Below, one piece after another: positions 57,283 to 64,000 of a stretch of DNA of 64,000 nucleotides. Each line of letters starts with the position of its first letter. Positions within the stretch are counted from its first letter, which is position 1. This DNA is from Rothia halotolerans (GTDB taxonomy: Bacteria; Actinomycetota; Actinomycetes; Actinomycetales; Micrococcaceae). The notes beneath the pieces were generated by a model, which was not told the origin of the DNA, made no database searches, and was given only the letters and a program-made list of their open reading frames with translations. Both the position numbers and the translations under genes were made by a program. The stretch covers positions 1-64,000 of the forward strand of contig NZ_NOIU01000004.1 of NCBI RefSeq assembly GCF_004136635.1, read 5' to 3'.

Positions 57283-58314
57283 TCAGGGAGTCAGCTCCCG
57301 CACGAGCTGTGCCGCCCTCGTCTCCCGGCAGGCGGCGAATCCCGTCCCCGCCCACAGGTTCAGGTGCTCCGGATCCCCGGCGGTGTCGGCGAGGCGCCGC
57401 ATCTGAGAGGTCAGGTAGTGAACCTGAGGATATAGAGCCGGAGCGTGGGCGGAGTGCTCCGCGGCGAAGGCGTTCTCCACGGTCCGGGCCGGCCGGCCGG
57501 AGAAGGCCCGGGTGAGCACGGTCCCGCGCCCCCTCAGCTCCAGCAGCGCCCGGCGGTGCGTGGCCTTGGTCCCGGCCTCCCGCGCGGTGAGGAACAGGGT
57601 GCCGACCTGCACCGCGTCCGCCCCCGCCTCCAGCAGGCGCACGACGTCGTCCCTCCCCGCCACGCCGCCGGCGGCGATCACCGGCCGGTCCGTGGCGGCG
57701 CGGGCCGCCGCGATGAGGTCCGTCAGGTCCTCCGCCGAGTCGTCGTCGATCCCGGCGGCGCTCGCCCGGTGGCCCCCGGCCTCGATCCCCTGGACCCCCA
57801 GGGCGTCGGCGCCGGAGCGGGCGGCGGAGAGGATCCCGGCGCGGCTCGTGGCGTAGAGGATCGCCGCCTTGCCCGCCTCCGGGACCCGGCGGACCACCCG
57901 CTCCCCGGGGTGGCCGAAGGTGAAGGAGACGCAGGCCGCCGAGGAGCTCAGGACCCGCTCGAGCTTCTCCTCGAAGCCGTCGTCGGACCAGTGCGGCTCG
58001 GACGGAAAGACCTCCGGGGAATATTCCCCATCGGCTATCAATAGCTCGCGATAGGCGTCGTAGCGGGCCTCGGCGTCCTCCGGCGGGCCGGCGTCGGGGA
58101 CGAAGAGGTTGACGCCGTAGGGAGCGGAGGTGAGTTCCTCGACGTCCCCGAGGGCGCGGTCCAGCGCCTCGAGGTCGAGGTATCCGGCGGCGAGGAACCC
58201 CAGGCCCCCGGCGTCGCTCACCGCCGCGCACAGCCGAGGGGTCGAAGGGCCCCCGGCCATCGGGGCGAGGACGATCCTCCGATCCTCCATCACCTCGCGA
58301 AAGCGGTCCGTCAT
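57283..58314 (-). CDS. Nitronate monooxygenase family protein (NMO/2-nitropropane dioxygenase)
   Basis: 343 residues from ATG 58314. FMN-binding TIM-barrel: IVLAPMAGGPSTPRLCAAVS, GLGFLAAGYLD, GVQGIEAGGHRAS with the catalytic-region His, VIAAGGVAGRDDVVRLLEAG, AVQVGTLFLTAREAGTKATH, and GRPARTVENAF. Oxidises alkyl nitronates such as propionate-3-nitronate. Stands alone; a parallel out-of-frame open frame (57269-58231) is a shadow. Confidence 0.9.
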   Translation of the reverse strand: MTDRFREVMEDRRIVLAPMAGGPSTPRLCAAVSDAGGLGFLAAGYLDLEALDRALGDVEELTSAPYGVNLFVPDAGPPEDAEARYDAYRELLIADGEYSPEVFPSEPHWSDDGFEEKLERVLSSSAACVSFTFGHPGERVVRRVPEAGKAAILYATSRAGILSAARSGADALGVQGIEAGGHRASAAGIDDDSAEDLTDLIAAARAATDRPVIAAGGVAGRDDVVRLLEAGADAVQVGTLFLTAREAGTKATHRRALLELRGRGTVLTRAFSGRPARTVENAFAAEHSAHAPALYPQVHYLTSQMRRLADTAGDPEHLNLWAGTGFAACRETRAAQLVRELTP

Positions 58315-58535
58315 GGCTGCTCCTTACCTAGGGCGTCCCCGGTCTCGGGCTCTCCGGCCAGCGTACAGAGGGCCGCGGGTTGCGAAAGGCGGGGAGGGGA
58401 CGCATCTCCGTCCGCTCGGTCGAGGCGAGACGCGCCTTCCGACCGCCCGAATCCACAGGCACCGGCCCGGAGCGCGGCGGTGTTGCTATGGTGAGAATCA
58501 CCTGCACCCGCGACGACGCGAAGGAGTCGAACACC

Positions 58536-59609
58536 ATGCGCGCAGCCCGCTTCTACGAGAACCACGACATCCGCATCGACGAGATCGAGGCTCCCACGGC
58601 GGGCCCGGGGGACGTCCTCATCGACGTGGCCTGGTGCGGCATCTGCGGGACCGACCTCCACGAGTACCTCGACGGGCCGATCTTCGTCCCGCCCGCCGGG
58701 CACCCGCACCCCATCTCCGGGGAGGAGGCCCCGGTGACCCTGGGCCACGAGATGAGCGGGACCGTGGCCGCGCTGGGCGAGGGGGTCGATGACCTTGAGG
58801 TCGGACAGAAGGTCGTGGTCGAGCCGTACATCATCCGCGAGGAGAACGAGGGCGACCAGAACTACCAGCTGAGCCCGGACATGAACTTCATCGGCCTGGG
58901 CGGCGGTGGCGGCGGGCTCGGCGAGCAGATCGCCGTCAAGCGCCACTGGGTGCACCCCGTCGCCGACTCGGTCGAGCTCGACGAGGCCGCCCTCATCGAG
59001 CCCCTCTCGGTGGCGCACCACGCCTTCGTCCGCTCCGGCGCCGGAGCCGGGGACGTCGCGATCATCGGCGGGGCCGGGCCCATCGGGGTCCTGACCGCCG
59101 CGGTGCTCAAGGCCGAGGGGCTGACCGTGATCGTCAGCGAGCTCTCCGAGCTTCGCCGCCAGAAGGCGCTGGACGCCGGGGTCGCGGACCACGCCTTCAG
59201 CCCCCGCGAGGTCGACGTCGTGGAGAAGGTCAAGGAGCTGACGGGGGGCCGCGGCGCCGACGTCGGCTTCGAGTGCAGCTCGGTCGACGTCGTGCTGGAC
59301 ATGCTGCTCGACGCCGTGCGCCCCGCCGGCGTGATCGTCAACGTCTCCATCTGGGGCCACGAGCCCAAGGTCGCCCTCCACAAGCTGGTCATGAAGGAGA
59401 TCGACCTGCGCGGGACGATCGGCTACTCGCACGACCACCCGGCCACCATCCGGCTCGTCGAGGAGGGGAAGGTGGACCTGCGCCCCTTTATCACCGGCAA
59501 GATCGGGCTGGAGCATCTCATCGACGAGGGGTTCGACACCCTCATCAACCACAACGAGACGGCCGTGAAGATCCTGGTCTCCCCGACCGGGAAGGGATTG
59601 GAGGAGTAG
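58536..59609 (+). CDS. Zinc-dependent 2,3-butanediol dehydrogenase-type alcohol dehydrogenase
   Basis: 357 residues from ATG 58536 with GAAGGAG upstream. Catalytic zinc: Cys in WCGICGTDLHEYL and GHEMSG; the nucleotide site is IIGGAGPIGVLTAAVL. The segment GLGGGGGGLGEQIAVK and C-terminal PFITGKIGLEHLIDEGFDTL match B. subtilis BdhA-like enzymes, which lack the structural zinc lobe cysteines, as here. Interconverts acetoin and butanediol; followed by an acyl-CoA synthetase gene. Confidence 0.88.
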   Translation: MRAARFYENHDIRIDEIEAPTAGPGDVLIDVAWCGICGTDLHEYLDGPIFVPPAGHPHPISGEEAPVTLGHEMSGTVAALGEGVDDLEVGQKVVVEPYIIREENEGDQNYQLSPDMNFIGLGGGGGGLGEQIAVKRHWVHPVADSVELDEAALIEPLSVAHHAFVRSGAGAGDVAIIGGAGPIGVLTAAVLKAEGLTVIVSELSELRRQKALDAGVADHAFSPREVDVVEKVKELTGGRGADVGFECSSVDVVLDMLLDAVRPAGVIVNVSIWGHEPKVALHKLVMKEIDLRGTIGYSHDHPATIRLVEEGKVDLRPFITGKIGLEHLIDEGFDTLINHNETAVKILVSPTGKGLEE

Positions 59610-59721
59610 AGCGCGGATCTCCTGCGCCGTCCCGGCCCGCCGGGCCGGGGGCCGCAGCTCGGCGGCCGGGGAGGACGCGGGAATCGACGAGGACGAGGAC
59701 ATCTACGAGGAGGAGGACGCC

Positions 59722-61320
59722 GTGAGCGCGCAGACCGACCGCAGGATCCAGGACATCATCGAGGACATCGAGGAGCCGGGACGCTCGGCCCCCGAGCACT
59801 TCTGCGACCGGCACGACGCCGGTCAGGCCGCGTTCATCGTGGATCGGCCGGGGCGCCGTCCCGTGAGCCACAGCTTCGGAGAGCTCGCGGAGCGCTCCCG
59901 GCGGATCGCGAGCTGCCTCGCGGCCCTGGGCGTGGGGGAGGGGGATCGCGTCGCGAGCTTCATGAGGCGCTCCTTCGACCTGCCCGCCCTCATCCTGGGC
60001 GCGTGGCGACTCGGGGCCGTCTACACGCCGATCTTCACCGCCCTGGCCCCCGAGGCGGCGGAGAGGCGGCTGAGCCGCTCCGCCGCCAAGGTGGTGGTGG
60101 CGGACCCCGAGTTCCTCGGGCACGTCCCGCAGGGCGAATGGACGGTGCTCGTCACCGGCTCCGAGGCCGTCGGAGGCGCGCCCGCCCTCGATGCCGAGCT
60201 GGAAGGGCACGGGCCGTGGGAGCAGGCGGCCCCCGCGGGGCCCGATGTCCCCCTGGTCCAGATCTTCACCTCGGGGACCTCCGGCCGCCCCAAGTCCGTC
60301 GTCCACACCAAGCGCCACGCCGCCGGCTGGCAGAGCTTCCTGGAACACGGTCTGGCGCTCGGGCCCGAGGGCGCCTACTGGTCGGCCGTGGACCCCGGCT
60401 GGTCCCTCGGCCTGTACACCGCGCTGCTGGCCCCCATGCTGCTCGGACGCTCGAACATCCTCACCGAGGACCGCTTCGAGGCCGGCTCGTCCTGGGACGT
60501 GCTCTCCGACCTCGAGGTCACCGACTTCATCGCGGCGCCCACGACGCTGCGGGTCATGCGCAACTCCCCCGAGAAGCGGATGGTCCGGCACCTGGAACGG
60601 CTCTCCAGCGCGGGGGAGGCGGTGACCCCCGGTCTGTTCGAGTGGTCGGACGACCTGGGGACCCAGGTCCACGAGTTCTACGGGCAGACCGAGACCGGTC
60701 TCTGCGTGGGCTTCCCCCATCACCCCGATCTGCGCCTCGACCCCGTCCAGGGCGCGATGGGCAGGCCCCTGCCCGGCTGGGAGATCGTTGTGCTGCGGAT
60801 GGACGAGGACCGTCCGGCTCCGGACGGGGAGATCGGCCGTCTCGCCGTCGACGTCGCCGCGAGCCCCTTCATGACCTTCGAGGGCTACGACGGTCCCCAG
60901 GAGCCGGAGGACGAGCGGTTCACCGCGGACGGCGTCTACTACCTGACCACCGACCTCGCGATCCGCGAGAGGAACGGGATGCTCCGGTTCGCGGCGAGGG
61001 ACGAGGACGTGATCCTGTCCTCCGGCTACCGTCTCAGCCCGGTGTCGATCGAGAACTCGCTGATGGGACACCCCGCGGTGCACGAGGCCGCGGTCGTCGG
61101 GGACGCCGACCGGGACCGGGGCGAGATCGTCCACGCCTACGTGGTGCTCGAGGAGGGGCACGAGCCGGGCCGGGAGAAGGAGGAGGAGCTGCAGCGCTGG
61201 GTCAAGGACAACTACGGCGCGCACGCGTACCCGCGGCAGGTGAGCTTCATCGGCGAGATCCCCACCACCGAGAACGGCAAGGTGCGGCGCTCGGTGCTGC
61301 GCCGGCGTCGCGCGGGCTGA
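59722..61320 (+). CDS. AMP-dependent acyl-CoA synthetase
   Basis: 532 residues from GTG 59722, with GAGGAGGAGGAC upstream. Motifs: phosphate loop IFTSGTSGRPKSVVHT, EFYGQTETGL, YLTTDLAIRERNG, and the catalytic Lys region ENGKVRRSVLRRR. Between 200 and 330 it resembles acetyl/propionyl or medium-chain synthetases, but the substrate is not fixed. 112 bp after the dehydrogenase; may convert acids formed from acetoin/butanediol use. Confidence 0.9.
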   Translation: MSAQTDRRIQDIIEDIEEPGRSAPEHFCDRHDAGQAAFIVDRPGRRPVSHSFGELAERSRRIASCLAALGVGEGDRVASFMRRSFDLPALILGAWRLGAVYTPIFTALAPEAAERRLSRSAAKVVVADPEFLGHVPQGEWTVLVTGSEAVGGAPALDAELEGHGPWEQAAPAGPDVPLVQIFTSGTSGRPKSVVHTKRHAAGWQSFLEHGLALGPEGAYWSAVDPGWSLGLYTALLAPMLLGRSNILTEDRFEAGSSWDVLSDLEVTDFIAAPTTLRVMRNSPEKRMVRHLERLSSAGEAVTPGLFEWSDDLGTQVHEFYGQTETGLCVGFPHHPDLRLDPVQGAMGRPLPGWEIVVLRMDEDRPAPDGEIGRLAVDVAASPFMTFEGYDGPQEPEDERFTADGVYYLTTDLAIRERNGMLRFAARDEDVILSSGYRLSPVSIENSLMGHPAVHEAAVVGDADRDRGEIVHAYVVLEEGHEPGREKEEELQRWVKDNYGAHAYPRQVSFIGEIPTTENGKVRRSVLRRRRAG

Positions 61321-61508
61321 CCGGCCGCGCGGCCCGTGCGGCGCTCCGGTCGCGGAGCGGCCGGCCAGGCCCGCGATCTGCGGGTGCGGTGGCGTCGCGA
61401 CCCGGCCCCCCGAGTCGGCCCCGGGCCTCAGACTGGGCCCCGGCCCCGGCCCCGGTGACCCGGCCCGGACGGGTGTTCTCCGGCGGACCTCGCCCCTAGG
61501 CTGGTGAC

Positions 61509-62051
61509 ATGGAGATCACGATCCAGCCCGGAGACATCACCCAGACCCGCGTCGACGCGATCGTTAACGCCGCCAATTCCTCCCTGCTGGGAGGCGGGGG
61601 CGTGGACGGCGCGATCCACCGCGCAGGAGGCCCGGGAATCCTGGCCGAATGCCGGCGGATCCGCGAGGAGGAGCTGCCGGACGGTCTGCCGGCCGGGCAG
61701 GCGGTGGCCACCACCGCCGGCGACCTCCCCGCGCAGTGGGTCATCCACACCGTGGGGCCCACCTACGCGAAGACCCCGGAGAAGTACGCGGAGAAGGCCC
61801 CGATCCTGGCCTCCTGCTACCGGGAGTCGCTGCGCGTCGCGGCGGAGCTCGGGGCCCGCAGCGTCGCCTTCCCGGCGATCTCCGCCGGGATCTACGGGTG
61901 GCCCATGGACGACGCCGCCCGCATCGCCGTCGAGACCGTGCAGGAGCAGGGGGAGCGGCTGGGCGACGTCGTCGGAACCGTCGTCTTCGTGCCCTTCAGC
62001 GCCGAGGCCGAGCGCTGCTTCGAGCAGGCGGTGGAGGGGGCCGAGGCCTAG
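61509..62051 (+). CDS. Macrodomain O-acetyl-ADP-ribose deacetylase
   Basis: 180 residues. ITIQPGDITQTRVDAIVNAA, NSSLLGGGGVDGAIHRAGG (ADP-ribose site), and SAGIYGWPMDDAARIAVETV are the MacroD/YmdB signatures. TAGGCT (61497-61502) ends 6 nt before the ATG, so a leaderless transcript is likely. Removes acetyl from O-acetyl-ADP-ribose or ADP-ribose from proteins. Confidence 0.92.
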   Translation: MEITIQPGDITQTRVDAIVNAANSSLLGGGGVDGAIHRAGGPGILAECRRIREEELPDGLPAGQAVATTAGDLPAQWVIHTVGPTYAKTPEKYAEKAPILASCYRESLRVAAELGARSVAFPAISAGIYGWPMDDAARIAVETVQEQGERLGDVVGTVVFVPFSAEAERCFEQAVEGAEA

Positions 62052-62145
62052 CCGGGCGGTGGGAAGACAGGCGGTCCCAGCGCTGGCCGGGTTCCCTGGG
62101 GACTCAGGGCCTGGGATCCCGGCCTCGGCCGGCCCCGAGCGAGTT

Positions 62146-62189
62146 CCAGGACAGGCGCCGCCAGGGCGGCCAGGACAGGCGCCGCCAGG
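62146..62189. repeat. Two 20-bp direct repeats (24-bp period)
   Basis: CCAGGACAGGCGCCGCCAGG at 62146-62165 and 62170-62189, in the 238-base gap between macrodomain and cold shock genes. Confidence 0.85.
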
Positions 62190-62220
62190 ACTGCCAGGCC
62201 ATGAGGACCCCGGAACGCGG

Positions 62221-62272
62221 AACGGCCGGGCCACCCGGACCTCACGAGGAGGTCACGGGCGACCCGGCCGTT
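62221..62272 (-). terminator. Terminator of the cold shock gene
   Basis: Imperfect long hairpin: outer arms AACGGCCGGG (62221-62230) and CCCGGCCGTT, inner ACCTC/GAGGT around ACGAG. Lies 18 bases beyond the csp stop. Confidence 0.65.
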
Positions 62273-62289
62273 ACCGGGGTCTGGGGAGC

Positions 62290-62493
62290 CTAGAGGGCGC
62301 GGACGCTCTTGGCCTGCATGCCCTTGGGGCTGCTCTCGGACTCGAACTCGACCTTCTGCCCCTCGGCGAGTTCACGGTAGCCGTTGCCTTCGATGGCGCT
62401 GAAGTGGACGAAGACGTCGTCGGATCCGTCATCGGTTGCGATGAAGCCGAAGCCCTTTTCCGCGTCGAACCATTTCACGGTGCCAGTGGCCAT
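62290..62493 (-). CDS. cspA: Cold shock protein (CspA family)
   Basis: 67 residues from ATG 62493 ([18 protein letters not shown]); AAAGGA lies 11 nt upstream. RNP1 is KGFGFI and RNP2 DVFVHFSAI. Binds single-stranded RNA as a chaperone. The in-frame extension to 62529 is leader. Confidence 0.96.
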   Translation of the reverse strand: MATGTVKWFDAEKGFGFIATDDGSDDVFVHFSAIEGNGYRELAEGQKVEFESESSPKGMQAKSVRAL

Positions 62494-62882
62494 AATGATG
62501 TGTTTCCTTTGATCATGCTGAGACCGCACGGCGGCGGCCGGTACTCGCGCCGGAGTGCCCGACGCGTTACGAGTGAAAAGACTGAGCGGCTGCCGCGTCA
62601 GCGGCTGCAGAGCAGAGAACGGGAACGGGGCGGATTCGCTGGGTGCACCCCCGGAAATTCGAGGGAGACCGTGAGAATCTCGTCATTCCCTCTTTTCGTC
62701 GCTCTCACGAGCCTACCAGCCGAGGGGGCGTATCACCTACGGGATGGCGACACGGGTTTCAGCCCCCGGCGAAGGCGAGCCCCCGGCGCCCCGGACGACG
62801 GCGGCCCGGAGGCCTCCTCGCCCTCAAGGGAGGAGGCCTCCGGGCCACCGGTCGGAAGGGACCAGCCTCCTGGAGGGAAGGG
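62494..62882. other. 389-base region: csp leader and pyrophosphatase terminator
   Basis: Upstream of csp on the minus strand is a likely long 5' leader, common for cold shock genes; TAGGCT (62717-62712, minus) is a possible -10. The end toward 62883 holds the ppa terminator. No gene is supported. Confidence 0.5.
62803..62846 (-). terminator. Terminator after the pyrophosphatase gene
   Basis: Perfect 17-bp stem (62803-62819 with 62830-62846), 10-nt loop, 37 bases past the ppa stop. No T-run but very stable. Confidence 0.8.
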
Positions 62883-63398
62883 TCAGTCCTTCTGCTCGGC
62901 CTCGGCGGCGCTGTCGTAGTGCGAGGCGTCGAAGCGCTTCACGGCCTCGTCGATCATGCGCTCGGCATCCTCCTTGGTGCCCCAGCCCTCGCCCTTGACC
63001 CACTTGCCGGGCTCCAGGTCCTTGTAGCGCTCGAAGAAGTGCTGGATCTCGTCCTTCTTGTAGTCCTCGACGTCGTCCAGGGACTGGATCGCGTCGAAGC
63101 GCTTGTCGGTCGAGACGCAGAGGACCTTGGCGTCCCCGCCGGCCTCGTCGGTCATCTGGAAGACGCCGATGGGGCGGGCCTCGATGATGACGCCCGGCAT
63201 GATGTCGTAGTCCATGATGACCATGGCGTCGAGCGGGTCGCCGTCCTCGCCCAGGGTGTCCTCGAAGTAGCCGTAGTGGGTCGGGTACTGCATCGAGGTG
63301 AAGAGGACCCGGTCCAGGCGCAGCCGCCCGGTCTCGTGGTCGATCTCGTACTTGACCCTGGACCCCTTGGGGATTTCGATCGTGACGTCGCGTTCCAT
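62883..63398 (-). CDS. ppa: Inorganic pyrophosphatase (family I)
   Basis: 171 residues from ATG 63398 with AAGGAGAGGA upstream. Active-site motif GEDGDPLDAMV (the D-G-D-P-L-D signature), YPTHYGYFEDTL, and EIPKGSRVKYEID at the start. Hydrolyses pyrophosphate to drive synthesis reactions. Acid-rich C-terminus. Divergent to the PBP4-type carboxypeptidase gene, an order seen in many actinobacteria. Confidence 0.97.
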   Translation of the reverse strand: MERDVTIEIPKGSRVKYEIDHETGRLRLDRVLFTSMQYPTHYGYFEDTLGEDGDPLDAMVIMDYDIMPGVIIEARPIGVFQMTDEAGGDAKVLCVSTDKRFDAIQSLDDVEDYKKDEIQHFFERYKDLEPGKWVKGEGWGTKEDAERMIDEAVKRFDASHYDSAAEAEQKD

Positions 63399-63588
63399 GG
63401 ATTCCTCTCCTTGCGATCGGGGATGCGAGGGGCGTCCTCGCCCGCGCCCGCGCAGAGGATGCGGGGCGCGCCTTCTGGCCTAATCTATCGTCCGGCTCCG
63501 CGAATCGGTAAAACCGCGTCCGGGGGCGGCGGCATGAGATTCTGGGGGAGAGGACCCCGGCCGCAGCGCCGGGGCGGAGAGGGAGCCG

Positions 63589-64000
63589 ATGTCTGAGCAG
63601 GGGGCCCGGAGGGGCCGGGGATGGTGGGCGGCCGCGGCCGTCCTCGCCGTGGCGTGCTTGGGCGTCACGGCCTGGCTGGTGCCGACCGCCGTGGCGAACT
63701 GGGACGCGATCTTCTTCGAGGCCTCGGACGGGGGCGCGGAGGAGCCCGACGCCGGGCCCGTCTCGCCCCTGCCCTCCGATGCGCCGCATCCCGACGCCGA
63801 GCAGCTCGGTCGGAGCCTGGACGCCGCCCTGGCGGGCATGGGCGGGGGGAGGCTCGGGGCCCGCGTCGTCGACGTCGAGAGCGGGGAGGCGCTGTACTCG
63901 CGGGACGACGCCGAGCCGCTGGCCCCCGCCTCCAACCTCAAGGTCCTGACGGCCTTCGCCCTCCTGCGCCACGCCGACCCGGGGGACCGGTACCTCACCG
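63589..64000 (+). CDS. dacB: D-Ala-D-Ala carboxypeptidase, PBP4/DacB type (N-terminal part, cut by window edge)
   Basis: About 137 residues visible from ATG 63589 (GGGAGCC upstream). Membrane helix at about 13-33 (WAAAAVLAVACLGVTAWLV), an acidic Pro-rich linker, then the S13 peptidase start LGARVVDVESGEALYSRDDA and the active-site box APASNLKVLTAFALL with Ser115 and Lys118 (S-x-x-K). Trims or cuts peptidoglycan stem peptides. In many actinobacteria it is followed by tilS, hpt and ftsH. The remainder lies beyond the window. Confidence 0.92.
   Translation, partial: MSEQGARRGRGWWAAAAVLAVACLGVTAWLVPTAVANWDAIFFEASDGGAEEPDAGPVSPLPSDAPHPDAEQLGRSLDAALAGMGGGRLGARVVDVESGEALYSRDDAEPLAPASNLKVLTAFALLRHADPGDRYLT

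Noticed and set aside
57269-58231. 320-codon Arg/Gly-rich frame overlapping the nitronate monooxygenase gene
   Set aside because: Same strand, different frame, with no domain. The 343-residue frame carries all family motifs.

Overview
The window is high-GC actinobacterial DNA, most likely a Micrococcales-type genome. The signs are very GC-rich codon third positions, many GTG/TTG starts, 4-bp ATGA/GTGA gene overlaps, several probable leaderless promoters (a TANNNT -10 box 6-7 nt before the start codon), and the ppa / PBP4-carboxypeptidase pair at the right end. No rRNA, tRNA, CRISPR array, IS element or prophage was seen. The clear compositional exception is about 20.4-23.9 kb, which is much more AT-rich and holds a lasso peptide gene cluster.

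Layout. 0-9.7 kb: a catabolic locus with the end of a succinate-semialdehyde-type dehydrogenase, an LLM flavin oxygenase, a tautomerase, an aldehyde dehydrogenase, an alpha/beta hydrolase and two tandem AA_synth proteins on the minus strand. Divergent to these are a SnoaL-flavin reductase fusion, a BCCT carrier and a GntR/FCD regulator. The enzyme set matches the steps known for trigonelline (N-methylnicotinate) breakdown in Acinetobacter (Tgn pathway), and BCCT carriers typically move betaines. The divergent promoters look leaderless and carry one shared palindrome over their start codons. 10-17.6 kb: a secreted RCC1-like protein, three exported proteins with a SipW-type signal peptidase, and a large ATP-binding LuxR regulator. 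17.6-20.5 kb: a YjaB-like acetyltransferase and an ABC transporter (one ATPase, two permeases). 21.1-25.9 kb: lasso precursor, cyclase, RRE protein, leader peptidase and a NarL-type two-component system. The precursor predicts a 20-residue core with a Gly1-Asp9 ring and two cysteines.

26-35 kb: phosphopantetheinyl transferase, small membrane proteins, asparaginase, MFS pump, Ohr, CurA-like reductase, SsuD-like monooxygenase and a ThrE-type exporter. 35.2-42 kb: an operon of C45 acyltransferase, MHS symporter, NCS1 permease and YtcJ-like amidohydrolase, with a divergent LacI regulator. 42.1-42.6 kb: a YefM-YoeB toxin-antitoxin pair. 42.7-45.8 kb: a TctABC tricarboxylate transporter. 46.1-53 kb: a universal stress protein, then a Fur/Zur-like palindrome before a compact nickel/peptide-type ABC system (fused ATPases, MFS exporter, lipoprotein, fused permeases) that resembles a metallophore system. 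53-57 kb: a sucrose locus (LacI, MFS symporter, GH32). 57.3-64 kb: nitronate monooxygenase, butanediol dehydrogenase, acyl-CoA synthetase, macrodomain protein, cold shock protein, inorganic pyrophosphatase and the start of a PBP4-type carboxypeptidase.

Functional assignments come from reading motifs and gene context only. No database search or computation was run.
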